NCBI GenBank assembly: GCA_036674765.1
Contig: JARVKI010000006.1
Span: 186,001-250,000, forward strand
Reading direction: 5' to 3'
Length of the DNA: 64,000 bases
From: Seiridium cupressi
Lineage: Eukaryota; Ascomycota; Sordariomycetes; Amphisphaeriales; Sporocadaceae
The notes below the pieces were generated by a model. It saw only the letters and a program-made list of their open reading frames with translations. It was not told where the DNA came from and ran no database searches. The position numbers and the translations under genes were made by a program. Below, in pieces: positions 1 through 12,800 of the stretch (its first letter is position 1; each line of letters starts with the position of its first letter).

Positions 1-467
1 TCGGGTCTGAGAGTATTTCGTATGCGGATTGGATCTCGCCGAACTTGTCCTTTGCGCCTGGGTCTTTGTTGGTATCGGGATGATATTTCTTTGCTAGGCC
101 GTAATATGCCTTCTTGATATCTCCAGGCGAGGCTCCTTTTGCGACGCCAAGTGCCTTGTACGGATCCCTCACGGCTGCCAAAGTGTTGTGTGTGGCACGG
201 AAGGACTTGGTAGCGACCTTGGTTAGCTGCCACTCCCTATATGTGTGTGAGGGATGCGTAATAGATGGATGGACCTACCCTCTTTTGCAATTGTGCCGGA
301 CATGCAGGCTTCGCAGTGCAGTCACTCGGCCTCTTGGTAGCGAATACGAGTGTCCTCGCAGGAGCGCGCCTTCGTAGATTCTCCCGTAACCTTTGTCTTC
401 GATATATCTGGGCTGGCGATATCAATCGCGACGGGAGCGCGGCCTTGGTCAAAACGTTTGAATTCAT
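1..467 (-). CDS. mdj1: Mitochondrial DnaJ chaperone, Mdj1-like (5' part, runs off window)
   Basis: Type I Hsp40 co-chaperone that stimulates mitochondrial Hsp70 in the matrix. Exon 1 is 279-467 (ATG at 467); a 52-bp intron 227-278 joins phase 0 to exon 2 from 226 down to the window edge. The first ~80 residues are Arg/Lys/Ala-rich and lack acidic residues, as expected of a mitochondrial presequence. They are followed by a J domain starting near residue 84 (DPYKALGV), with the HPD catalytic tripeptide at about residues 112-114 ([10 protein letters not shown]) and helix IV start [10 protein letters not shown] at the edge. The Gly/Phe, zinc-finger and C-terminal parts lie outside. The presequence plus J-domain wording fits Mdj1 best; another mitochondrial DnaJ cannot be excluded from this fragment. 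The exact intron acceptor is the least certain point. Confidence 0.85.
227..278 (-). other. Intron 1 of mdj1-like gene
   Basis: Donor GTAGGT at 278, acceptor CAG at 227-229; removal joins two open frames in phase 0 and brings the J domain in frame with the presequence. Confidence 0.65.
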
Positions 468-1169
468 CTTTCAATCCACACATGTGCTCATCGATAAAGC
501 AAGGCAGATAATATCATGACAGGCGCCGGGTCAAATCAGGGAACCGAACGTTGCCTGCACTGGGCGTTGGTTGAGTTACAAGAAAACGAAGAGTAGTCGG
601 CGGCTTCCAATTTCTTGAAGCGACTGGAATCATCCAAAAACTTTTTGAGCGTCGAGCCGTCGCCTACCGAGCTAACACCAATCGGCATCGACGCAATTGC
701 TCTGTCAGTGGCCCCGTTTCTTGTTGCCTCAGGCCGAAAGTACCAGGGATCAAGCTTAAGTGCTTTTTTAGCGCTGGTCTAACGAGTGGGTAGCGCGTGA
801 ACGATTCCGCGTCAGCGCCATCGGGAGTGAACCGCTGCGACCATCGGGAACTTCGAATTGGATGGGACGAACGTCTTAACCCAAATTGTCCGAATAATCT
901 CGTGTGAGCGGGAGAATTTATGAGTTCCAGAAACAGATCTTTTGGACTGTGATCGTAATAAGTAATATATATGCACACTATTTAACCTATTGACCTTGAT
1001 ATCCTAGAATGTCGTTGATCCATTATGGAAGGCTATCGCCTGTGCCTGTGCCCGCGCCTGCGCCGAAAAACTCCAGAACCCATATGCCAAATAATGCAGC
1101 CAAATGTTCAACAAGACCATGCCAACCTCTACAGTCGTCCCAGAAACCCGGGTCTCTTTAGAATTGAAT
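468..1169. other. Intergenic: mdj1 promoter and sap30 3' side
   Basis: Both flanking genes are on the minus strand, so this 0.7 kb should hold the mdj1 promoter and the sap30 3' untranslated region. Open frames here are short and lack family resemblance. No TATA element or tRNA recognised. Confidence 0.5.
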
Positions 1170-1802
1170 TCATGGCATTGGAGACGCATGCGGTAAATTC
1201 TTATTTCTTCTTGGCCTGAAGACGCCCGGGTTTTTCACTTTGTGTAAAAAGTTAACCACGACCTCATTTTCTTGGATCCCGAGGCCGTTGAAGTGTTTGC
1301 GCACGACATGAGTGAGATCGTTCTTGTTCTGTCTTTTGTGTTCTCGTTTCCTCGCCATGGAAGGCGAGTAGGGACCTATAGAACCGGGCCGCGAGAGAAC
1401 TGTTTGGTGGTATGAGTGGGTGAAGGCGGTCGGGGTGTCGAGGTTATGTTCGCGGCGATAGTCGTGCAGTAGTTCTCGGTCGAACGAAGACCAATCGAGC
1501 TAATAAGAATAGACGTTAGCAAATATGAGACATAGTGGGTATTTGAAGAACGAAATGAAATTCTGTCATACCCCAGAAGGAGGTTTGGGCTGTGTGACGG
1601 CTGCCGTGGTCGCTGCGGGAGGGTGACCGTTGACAGCAGTCGTTTCTCGCAAGTTTGACCCAGCGGAACTGGCGACTCGGCGCAGCTTGCTGCCGCCGTT
1701 CACATGATGGTTCTCTTTGGTACCATGGCCATTTCTTTCCTTCGTACTGGGAGTCTCCGCTTTGGGGTCGTCGTGGTTCGCTTTCGATTTGGACGGCGGC
1801 AT
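1170..1802 (-). CDS. sap30: Sap30 subunit of the Sin3/Rpd3 histone deacetylase complex
   Basis: Sap30 bridges the Sin3 scaffold to the Rpd3L deacetylase complex in the nucleus. Exons are 1572-1802 and 1170-1499, intron 1500-1571 (donor GTATGA, branch GCTAAC, acceptor TTATTAG), phase 0; product 186 aa. The N-terminal ~75 residues are polar and low in complexity (MPPSKSKANHDD, KLRRVASSAG). The C-terminal half carries the Sin3-binding region: WSSFDRELLHDYRREHNLDT, then SYHQTVLSRPGSIGPYSP and VVRKHFNGLGIQENEVVVNF. This order and spacing are those of filamentous-fungal Sap30 proteins. The first in-frame ATG at 1802 is used. The last ~15 codons, rich in Arg/Asn/Pro, are the least certain part: a +1 shift there would end at an earlier stop. 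Confidence 0.85.
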
Positions 1803-3246
1803 TGTTGGTGAGAGCTAGGAGCCAACGTATTCGAGCAACGACTATTAGCAGCAACTGAGTGACGGTAAGAAAGGAATTGCAAATAGCTGCAGGAACATTC
1901 CCAAAGCCTATAGAGAATGCTCCTGGAAGAGAGGTATAGGACGAATAGTGATCACGGGGCCGCTATGTGGTGGCATTGAGGAGAACGATCAGCAATGGGC
2001 TACATAATGAACAAGCGGGCGAGCGCACACAAATTCCGCTCTAATCCCATCCCAGCGCATTGGGATTGGAAATTTCGGGGTCTCGAAGGAGCAGCCGCCG
2101 ACTGTGTCAGTGACGACATTGAGCACTCCCCACTTTCATCAGCCAGCCAATCAAAAGCTCCCAATGAGCTCCAACGGCGCGCTTCTGCATTTGGCTATTC
2201 GAGCTAAGAGGCCCGTGCCTGCCTTAGTGGACATCTGAATCCGTCCTTCGCAGATATCCGAAAAGTCAAACTTCCAGGGTCCAGCACGTTATACTCATGG
2301 CTGTCCATGTTGGTTAATTGTCCGAAGCCACAACTATTTTAGCAAGACAGCGGTACTGGATTAAACATGTGTCTATATTCAAGGTCCGCTAGACCGATGT
2401 TGCGGAAGAGGACGGTTCCATCCAATGCTGTGAGTCGGCCCTTATCCACCAACTTGTCCATAGCCAGTCAACTCCGGCAAGATAATATGTCCTAAGATAT
2501 ACACCATATCATACATGTGGCCAAGTGGTCGATTCGTGCCTCATCAATGCCCGGGCAGAGACTGCTAAGTCGCCAAACTCACACTGTCATGACCACACTT
2601 GAGACGAATAAAGAAAACGAGCAATGTCACAAGACCTTATGGGGTGAGGTTGGCAATACCAGCGCTGTCTCTATGTCTCTGGCTACTCGCTGCATTACTT
2701 GAACGGACCGTGGCTTCATGCAGATAGTATACAGCTGCGGGGCCGTCTTTAACTGCATACATAGTATACTAGCACTAGCCCGTGAGGAGTTACCCCCCTC
2801 CCCCCAGACACTCATGCGACCCACTCACAAGAACGAAAGGGGGATTGGTCTATTGTGATCTCCCATATATGATGATTATTAGCAGGCAACCTGTTGGAGT
2901 GAGTACACAGTCTACAGCACACGCGCGATCTGGTATGTGTCACTGTATTTCCATTCTTCGATGATGTCTACCTGTTCATTATCTAATTTCATCATTTTAT
3001 CAAGCGTACTAGAATATACCACATACGTAATCCTCGATAGCGATATAGGTAACTTCCGCAGGCAACTATCTATCTACGGTCGAGAGACATATAGAGTGGG
3101 ACCCCTATGCGTTTCCCTTTTGTGCCTGGAACTATGATATCTTTGAAGGAACATGGCAAAGCTATATCATTACAACCAATCTCGCGCAGCCATTTTCAAG
3201 AAGGAGAAGGCCTGATTATGCGGGATTTATGTCCCAAACCATCGTG

Positions 3247-3350
3247 CTAAAACTAGTAAAAGATGATACAGGAGCAATTTTGAAGATTCAAAATTGCATA
3301 CTAAATTAGTAAAATAATACGGTGGTCATTTTGGAGATTCCAAGTGACAT
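3247..3350. repeat. Diverged tandem duplication, period about 52 bp
   Basis: Two adjacent copies (about 3247-3299 and 3301-3350) share CTAAAA/T-TAGTAAAA, then ATAC-GG, then CATTTTG/AATTTTG-GAGATTC and end in CAT. Differences are mainly transitions plus small gaps. It lies in AT-rich non-coding DNA. Confidence 0.55.
3274..3297. repeat. Perfect inverted repeat, 11-bp arms, 2-bp spacer
   Basis: GCAATTTTGAA and its exact reverse complement flank GA. It lies inside the first copy of the tandem duplication; the second copy has lost the symmetry. Could form a cruciform or bind a dimeric factor; no function can be assigned. Confidence 0.6.
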
Positions 3351-4192
3351 GCACGACTGAGAGATGCCTACATAAATATTTCAGTCCGCACTTAAATCTA
3401 CACCCTGAGCTTATCGGGCTCAAGGACTTATAGGTTTCTAGGTGCGATAAACAGAACACGGGCTGCAGCACCTGGTCTTAGAAATCCGCAGGTGTCCATT
3501 GCCTATTTCCGTCCCATATTGGCCCAGCACGGGTCGATGGTACCTGCGTTCGACAGCACAGACATTCAATATCGTATTCATACGAATAAGGAAAGCTGGG
3601 TGGTTCCTCACACTTTCCTCCCATTACGGCTTTTGCTTCGAGCATGTGAGCTCAAGTATGCCCTTTGATTGTGAGATTGTCCGGCTAAAAAATCTCGGGT
3701 TTGGTATGCAAAAGAATAAGATGTAACTCACCATGACCAGCACGCCTGGCAAAGGGTGACAAATCGAACCGGCCAGAATCTCACCATCTCCTTCCCATTA
3801 CCTGAAGGGGCACGTAGTCAGCCACCTTGTAATTCATTTCCATCCGAGGTGCTGAATCCTTAAACGACAAGCCAACCAGTAGCTCTATGGGATATTCCGA
3901 ACATTCATAGGTCTTGTTCAAGCAAAATGAGTCTTTGGGTAGGCTATCAGATTTCAGTCTTCCAGGAAAACTTTTCGCGATGCCAGTCAAAGCCCTGTTG
4001 ATCGTCTCGTGCTGTGCTGTGTGGTAATTGATACATCTATTCCGATTATTGATGCTGATAGAGCACTGTGCGAGCTACATGTACGTTATTTCTTCTATAT
4101 GTTACGTGGTTGGTTTTGGTCGTGATTGTGTTACGCCGGAGGTAGATACTATAACTATGAGCGCTACCTGTGTTATTATTGTTGTTATATGT

Positions 4193-4212
4193 ATTAAGCA
4201 TTAGTGCTTAAT
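4193..4212. repeat. Inverted repeat, 8-bp arms, 4-bp loop
   Basis: ATTAAGCA-TTAG-TGCTTAAT in AT-rich non-coding DNA. A hairpin is possible in RNA; there is no following U-run of note and no adjacent gene end. Confidence 0.4.
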
Positions 4213-7200
4213 TCGTGATGTTGTCGATGGCGAAAGAGCTGTGCGGTGTGTTACTATCTTATTAATGAAGTATCTCGATCTCTACTTACCCCTGCGCGAT
4301 TACGAACAAACCAAACAAATACAGCTAGTCTCCTTACAAAACATGACTGGATCAAAGGATTGATTATTCTATCCATCATGATCCTTTAGCATTCATATTT
4401 AGTTTGTACATACGTTATTAAGCCGCTGTTTCTTGCCCGCGGGCTTTGCTTCGGACTGAAGCCAATGTCTTGAAATCCGAATGCCCCAAAGACCTATTTC
4501 CAATACCCCAAATACTTAGCTGGTAGAACTATCTACATTGGATCATTACTGACCTGATTCAGTGTAGATGTTAATGATTTCTACCTCCATCACCTCTTTG
4601 CTTTCCTTTGTCTTATGAAAACATTGCCAAGCATAAGTCGGTATATATTTGAGTGAAACTCCTCGATCTATATTATGACCCATTCCTAGCTGTTTTTGGG
4701 AATACAGAGAAATAAGTGTTCCGTCAATAGCCGGAGTCCACCATGCAACGCATAACTAAGTAGGTGGGATGTTCCTGGACCAAACGGCTCTAGCTACTCA
4801 GACTACAAAAAACCTTCACACGAATAAAGCCACAGTCCAGATGAAATGGTCCGCCACGACATGTACGTACTTAACCTATTGAAGTGCGACATGCTTGCGA
4901 ACGCACCTAGCGTTTCGGATTGGTTGGAAGCACTGTGAGAAAAGGGAATACCTCAACCGGCCCAAGCGTCAAATGATCAGCGAAATTTTCTTCTTAGAAC
5001 CAGCTGTTGCTCAATTGTGACTCTGCATAGCTTTTCTTTTATATTCACCACTCCGTCACCAGAGAGTTAAGTTTTGGCGTGCTACCCGTGTATTGCTTTG
5101 AAATCCGTGCCAAGCAATTTGTTGCTGTAACAGACTTAGGTCTATCTAATAAACTTGTCAATCGTTAAGAATATCCGCCCCGAGCTGAACTTAGGTCAGA
5201 TTCCATGAGGTCCGTATGTGGGATAAGAACAGGTATGCCCAGGGGTTGCCTTCCAGTATGATCTGACGCTTGCAACCCTCGCCAAACGAATCTTACCAGC
5301 CGTGAAAAACCTGGGTCTACTTCCATCGCTCGGTGACGAAGTCTGCACAAATATGGAGCAACGAGCCCCCACACTATCCGCGCCCCGGATTCTACGGTTA
5401 CTTCATTTGGAAGGTTGGCGCTGAGAGGAGAAATTGCAATAGGCTTTGCCCCTCTTGGTATTCGACAGAGTGTCTCCGTGGGATGTTGCTAGCCGTGACA
5501 GCTGCTGTCTTTAGTTTTCAAGCTATGGGGGTTCTGATGCATGGACTGCTGCGAGACGCTGAGACGGTTGCGCTTCTAGCTTAACGCTTCGTATGCGAGA
5601 ACCTAGCATGTCATGAATACGAATGGAACGCTGGTCTACCTATACTCGTGACTTGGGATCTTGTCAAGCGAGGTGGGATGCCCTGGGCTGTTGTTTTCGA
5701 GGTCGATCTGCTTTAGTGAATGCATTATTCTTTTGTTTCACGTGTGAGTGCTCTCGGTTAGCCAAAGTGGGATGCCCTTTTCATCGACGTGCAGATTCTA
5801 GCGCTGCAGCTAGAGATTGCTGGGGGCGGGACTTTCTCCAGCAGGCAGGGCAGGATTGCTTTTTCACCAAACACTGCAGCAAATCGCCTTGCCGCGCAGG
5901 GCAGATGCGGTTGGTCATGTGCGTACTATCAATCACCCTCCTTCACCTAGTGAGCCGCCGTAGTGCGATGAGATCAGGGCTGAGTCTGCGATGAGTCCGT
6001 CGGAGGTGCTCGGCCATCGTGGAGTGCGAGGCAAACCACCCCCCCACGCTGTGAATGTCGTGCTAGTTTTGCCTCGTGGGAGAGTTGATGACTTGCCTGC
6101 CGGCTAGCTGAGTATGTAAGCCACAGCACGGAATACTGGCTTTCGCCGGTTGCGTGTAACCCCAGCCTTACGAAGCACTCCAGCATAATGTTTCAGGATG
6201 ACCTGCTCTGCTCACGACGATCCCAAGACCGGGACAAGGCCGTCCGGTAAACCTTGTCCGGGTCATATGCCAGATCGATCTGGAAATGGATGGTTGCGAT
6301 GTAACAAATATTGGCCGGCGGTTCCGACGAGACCTGGACACGCTGATCACGGCCGAAATGATTGAAGCAGCATGTCAGACTCCGATCTGATTATTGATGG
6401 GCACGTCCAGACGCTTGGGACCGCCCGGTTTTGGATAACGCCTCCTGCCACGACCGGTGTCCTGACCACGGTGGACGACGCCGCTCGGCCGCCTAATAGG
6501 AGCGTTCCAAATGAAGGGGACGGACTGCATCAGTTCTCAGTTCAGGGCTAACTAGTACGAGTTCGTGCTGCATCGATCATTGCCAGTTAACTTTGCGTTC
6601 CTCGGCATCAGCGTGTGCCGGTGGCTCCAAAGCCACAGGCATTAAGAAAACCCGTCGACTTGTTGTAACTCAGTGCGGGCATGTAGAAAGGTGAAAGCTG
6701 GACCGTCGGGTGGACGTGAACACTGCCAAGGTATCAGGGCGATGCAGGTTGTTTGTTTTTGACTGAAGCCTATTGACCGGAACGTGCAGCAAATTCGAGA
6801 TGTGACGCTGCCACGAGAGTCAAAACAAGCCGAAGCCTGCATCCAGGGAGGCAAGGACTTTGCGAGGGCATCGCGTGCCCATCCATGCTGGAGCCAATCA
6901 AAGGACGGGTGACGGCACCGAGTGCAGACATGGTCGTCGACATCGATCCCCCTTCTCCACAACCCCATACCCCACAACAGCCGTGCTTTTTGCTGCAGTG
7001 GACGTTGTCGAAAGCCACAGCCAACAAGCTACGTATGTACATTAGACGACGCCCATCCTTGTTCCCTGTGTCTTAAACCTTCTTAACACCAAGGGCCAGA
7101 GTTACGTATGTGGATGACTGTTGATTTCGTCCCTGGCGGCTCACAGGTCTGGAGTCGGACGCCATGTCCGAGTTGAACATGAGGATCCTGATCATCGCTG

Positions 7201-9874
7201 CTAGTCCTAGGTGTAGTAGTCTAGTTTAAAGAAAAAGCATTGAGAAGGCAGGGGAGGCATAAGCACGAATATGCCTCAGTAGTAAGTACCTTGCGTGTCC
7301 CGCTGACAATACACACAATACACCAAGATACCAAGCTGCTGAATGGCCTGTCTGGACGCGCAACGGGAGCCAGTGCCACTTTGCAGTCAACGTCGCGCCG
7401 CAGGGAAATTGAAATTATCATCGAGTCCTGAAAAGGCTTCTCCTGCTTCTCGGACTCCACCATCATCAGATCGAGCTCCAATTTTTAAATCACCGGCATT
7501 GCCCGCCAGCCCGTGGCGCGTCCGGTGGGTCGCCAAGTGTGCATACCTGCTAGACCTGCAGCATCTCTCCATTTAATCGCGGTTGTCGCCCACAGATCCT
7601 TCCTATTGCACAAATAGCCCCATCGCGAGCGGGAGCGTATGGCACGCGGGGGGTTGTTGGCCCATGTTTCGAGCCAGAGCCCCAGCACAGGTACGGGCAC
7701 AGCACGTAGCGCGATGTATTGTAGAGCGTGGCCTGGCAACGGGATGATGCGCAATTGCACTCTAGTTTCATTATGTAGTTAGTCGGGACTGACCTCACCC
7801 TGGGCGGAAATCCTGGGCAGGGAGGGAAGGGGGCCACTATCTATCGGTAAGACTTCCGGTATTATCAGCCCCATTGTGATTTGATACAGGTCCAACCAAC
7901 AGTGCAGCGGGAGAGCTTTACAACAACCACAAACCAAGCAATCAATCCATCCCACTTTGGTCCGGAGTCGTCCAAGCCGTTGCACTCCTACATAGCTTTT
8001 CGGCTTGCGAAACAGGTGGATTCAAAGTGTCGAGGAGGACGCCCCCTACGGGTGAGAGAGACAGCATTTGGCAAAGATTGATATCATGCCCGCAAAGGCC
8101 TACCTATTTCAATGAGACGCATATTGGCTGCACCCTGCTCCATGCGACGCAAGCCGGACTTCACATGACACTCCTGCGTCGTCTCTAAACAGCGGGCGCT
8201 ATTGCTAGTCGTCGCGGCTAGCGATTGTCGTTGTAGTATCGAGATCTTCTAGGCCCCCGAGGTACCTGAGGACAGAAAAGCAACCCGGTGGTGCCTTTTT
8301 TCTCTTACGCCGCAAGGCGTGTGCGCGCACTGCCTGCCATGGCAAGAGGGGCCTTTGCGGTATATTTCGCGGCCATGGTGGTGTGCATGGCCCGTCTTTA
8401 CACGCCTCAAAAGGTGCCAGGATGCTGGAGGAGTGCTCGGGTTAACTCCTAGCCTCTGGGTTGGATCGTCGCGGCTACCCGGGCGCCCGTTGTGCTTAAG
8501 ACCCAAAAGACCCCCCACGTTGCCCATCGCTCGAGGTTATTTCTCCAGATTCTGCTTGACTTTTGACCCACGACCAAAGCACAGCACGACGCGCGACCCG
8601 AGTTCCGTCTCTTGTGTCCATGCTCCTGAGCCGCCCCCCGAGATACTCCATTATTATATGTCGAGATCTGAGATCGCGAGTTTCTGGCGACCAGTGCCAT
8701 CGCGCTGTCCATAAGACTCGACCCTTACTCTCCCAGCTTTCTTCCGGGTCCACGAGCGCAGCCTGCTTCTCAGCCGCCACTACAACTGATATTATCCATC
8801 ATACTGGTAAGTCGAGCACAGAAAAGTTGCAGGGGCGCTTATCTTTTGCACCTTGGCTACCTATTTTCCCCGACTGGCTGGTCCTCGCTCTGCTGCCGCA
8901 TGTCTGGCGGGAATGAATTCCATCGCTTCCTCCTCATGTCCTACGCTGCTTCTGATAAGGCTGGATATTACATGGGGGAGGAAGAGGTTCGTCCTACATT
9001 ACACAGAAACACGCACATGAACACCTCGGAAAACATCACAAACCATCCTCGCACGCCCGGCAAGGCAAACGATCTTGGGTTTTTGCGCCTTGGACTTTGA
9101 GCCTTGGGCTTTCAAAACCTCTGCCACTTGACGACCCGCAACCCCTGGTCGTCATACCCTGGTCCGCTGCCCTAGGTCACCAATAAAGGCATTGATGCTA
9201 CGAGGTCGCTTGCAGCACCCGCATCCCGCCTGGAGTTGAAGACCGAACCTACAACCCCACTCATCTTGCTTCGGCTTCCCGTTTTCCTTCCTGCTTGCAT
9301 GCACGTCTCGTCCAGCCCTTTTTTTCAATTGCTCGGAGCTGGTCCATGGCACAACCCCTCAATAACTCATTCAAACCATGACCCGAGGCTGACTACGTTG
9401 TGTTCTTCAGTCGAAGTTTTGAGCAAGGCCTGCTCGGAGTTGGTGGTGTTCTCCTGCCCGCCGACCGTGTCTGGCCCTTATCTTTGCATGGTTGCACGCC
9501 GTTGCACTCCCTTCCCAACTATCCTGCGCGCACATCCAGGCATCGCCCCCCTGTCTGCCAGACATGTATTAGTTACAGCGTACCTTGCCACGGAGTGATA
9601 TTGCTTGATAGCTGAGACATTGTCGACTATTGCGCATCGCGGCCTCCGGATCTCACGTGCTGATTGCTGATTGACCGTTCGCTCAAGCACCGGCCATCAA
9701 CGTCTCTAGGTACTACTGTGTAACCAACTCGTTTCAATCGGTGAAACGCGACTGTTGCGCCTTTTCTGGTAGACATAATCATCGGACCTTGGTTGGATTC
9801 TCCAGTTACCAAGTGTATACCTGCTCATTCTAGTCCAACCCCAAAGATTACGTGTTGCCATCACTCGTCGGAAC

Positions 9875-12800
9875 ATGTCATCCCTTGTCGCAGTACAACC
9901 TGGTGAGATCAAACCAGCCTTGCCCATTGCTCGAGCATCGCCTATTCTCGCCAAAATGCAGGGATCAAGCTCACAGGGCATCAAAGCCGAGGGCCTCGAA
10001 CGGGGGTCGCCGGAAGATAAAGGGTTTAGAGATAGGAGTGACCATGAACAGGACGCAGATGGCGAGCTAGACATCAAGAATGGGGCTTCATCCAATGACG
10101 AAGGCGGTCCTAATAGAAAGCGAAGAAGGAGTCGCAAGGGTCTCGACAAGAAGTTCGAATGCCCGTGGGACGGCTGTGGCAAAAGCTATTCACGAGCTGA
10201 ACACCTGTGAGCTTGTTCATTGCTCTTTTTCTCACCTTCGGCTACTGACGTTCTGAAAGGTATCGCCATCAGTTGAACCACAAACCGAAGTGTATTTACA
10301 AGTGCACCTTTCCTGGCTGCGAACGCGAGTTCGTGCGACAAGATCTACGCAACCGCCACATGGACCGCCATACAGCAAAAGGTTCCGCCTTGAGTCGGAA
10401 GGACTCCATGAACAGCTCGAGTGTAGCTGCTGGATCCATCTCACCGGAAGCCAACCGTCCAGGCTCGGGATTTCTTCACGCACATCCTGGTCCAGGTGCG
10501 AGTCCTTACACGCCCATAACAGCCACACCTCCCATGTATCCTCATGGCGGCCAGTCTCATGGGATGGATAATTACATGCCATCGGACAACACGTATGGGA
10601 GCAACAATAACAACATAAATCAACGCCATCCCCACCAGTCGCCCGCCGGCCACCCACGTCCAAATCTACAAACGAACGTGGGCGCCTACGGGGTATTGCC
10701 ACCGGCCCCTACCCAGCATGGGAGTTATCACAGCCAACCAACAAATACACCTCAGTCCACACCAAGTGGCCCTTACGTTGCACAAAACAATTTTCCTCCT
10801 TTTTCGTTACCGCCATCAGATTTTTCCACGACATCTCCTGCCACTGGTGTTCCAAGAGACGCAAACCAAACATATACCCCGGCCACAAATGGCGAATATA
10901 CCGATCCTTCCCATGCCCAGGCCTCGGGTGAAATGATGCTTCTGGATCAGATGTCAACCCAAACCACGATTCCGGTCTTTGGCCCCGATGGTGGATTGAA
11001 CAAGTCTCCATACATCACGATACCGGAGGATTTTGTGGCATTCCTATTCAACACAAACAATCCCGATGGATCACCCTCCGTGGGTCATGTCATGACCCAG
11101 GGCCAGTATTCACAGTATGTATTTCCAAACCCTCTCCACCCTACCGCGTGTGTCGGATGATGCTCACATCTTGTAGCTATGGGGACTTCCAGTCTCAGTA
11201 TAGTATGCCCTACTATGCAAACGAGAGTGGGCCACTGGGCTATTTTCCGCCGTCAAATCAGCCGCAACAGGTCATGTCGGTTACAAACTTGCTTGACCAG
11301 AACTTGCCAGAATCTCTTCTATCAGAGGAGAAAAGTCAGGAAATATTTGACTTCATCAGGGAGCGCTTCCATGAAAAAGATCAAGCGCCAGTCGAACGCC
11401 AAAGGGACAATATACTTGAGGGCAATCGCAGTGATGAGCATCACATGTTGAGCCGCAAGATGATGCAGGCGTATATCAGCTCTTACTGGGTTCACTTCAG
11501 CGATCAGATCCCAATTCTTCATAAGCCGACGTTCTCGCCCGACAAGATTCCTACTCTCCTTCTCCTGGCTGTCATGGCAATTGGGGCCTCTTGCCTTGAT
11601 CGGACACATGGGAAGCCGGTCATGAGAGCTGGGGCGCAACTATCGAATTTTCTAGCATGGCATGTCAGATGGGAAATATTCATGGATGCGAACAGTCGAC
11701 CTCCAGCTAAGCTTTGGGTATTCCAGGCGCTATTGTTACTGGAACTCTACGAGAAGATGTACTCGACACGAGAACTACACGAGCGCGCCCATATCCACCA
11801 TGCCACTACAATCACGCTCATGCGCAGAGGCAGATCGCTGATCGGAAAATCTGCGTTGGATTCGCCTCCCAATTCCCGAGAGGACAAGAACGGTTCGAGG
11901 CACTCTTCGACCTCGGGTATTGCGAACACTCCCGACGAGTGGTGGAATCACTGGATCACGAACGAATCGACGCGGCGTGCGGCATTCGCAGCCTTCCTGA
12001 TCGACTCGGTGCACGCAACCATGTTTGGTCACTCAACCGTCATGGTAGCTCATGAGATGCGATTGCCTTTGCCGTGCGATGACCAGCTTTGGAAAGCTGG
12101 GAGCGGTGCTGAAGTTGGGAGAACCGAGGCAAACCTGATGTCGAATGGTATCAAACCAATCTCTTTCCTGGAAGGGCTAAAACGCACTCTCAACGGACAA
12201 GAGGTCCGGACCAACTCTTTTGGTCGCCAGGTCCTCATGGCGGGTTTGTTGAGTGTAAGTTGGCACATGAACCAACGGGATTTGCAAGTCACTTCATTGG
12301 GTGGGGGAGTAACGCAGGCGCTGGGAGGCCGCGACAAATGGCGCAGCACTCTGACTAGAGCATTCGACGCATGGAAGACGGATTTTGACAAGTCCCTGCA
12401 GCGATCTGACAGAGTGGCGGATCCGTACAGTTACGAGAAGAGGAATGAGGCCAACGTGGTTTTTGAGAGTCGAACAGTTCTGCACCATCTAGCACACATG
12501 GCTATGCACGTGGACATTGTCGACTGCCAGATATTTGCGCGTGCAAAACGACTCCTGGGACGAGCCATCGGGAACCAGGACCTGAGCAGCGCGCAACGGA
12601 GAATGAAGGATAACTGGGCGCCCACGGCGAAAGCACGAGATGCCACATTCTACGCACTCAAATTTCTTGCTTCAGCCATGCTGGCGGACGAAACCGGATC
12701 CAATGCAGCCAACGGGTACAGGCCACTGGGCGAGGCGTACGTGGCTAGAGACGATGTGCTACTCAACCGGCCGTGGGTACTTTATTTTGCGGCTCTTGTT

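Larger units (their letters stand above)
1803..9874. other. 8-kb gene-poor stretch between sap30 and the C2H2 regulator
   Basis: No gene of a family I recognise. Composition changes along it: about 2.8-5.2 kb is AT-rich with only short frames, while 5.3-9.8 kb is more GC-rich with many overlapping frames on both strands. Short protein-like frames without identity include 2339-2461 (minus, 40 aa from ATG), 3781-3990 (minus, no ATG), 5623-5994 (plus, 123 aa, 12 Cys) and 6372-6551 (plus, 59 aa). The last ~1.5 kb, rich in pyrimidine runs and splice-like signals (for example GTAAGT near 8808), is probably the promoter and long leader of the transcription factor at 9875. A diverged tandem repeat and two palindromes are listed separately. 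Confidence 0.5.

Noticed and set aside
2511..2590. tRNA-like A box (TGGCCAAGTGGTCGA) near 2519
   Set aside because: No B box follows and no cloverleaf can be drawn.
9706..10702. Minus-strand frames of ~157 codons opposite the C2H2 factor
   Set aside because: Shadows of the zinc-finger exons; the plus-strand fingers are unambiguous.
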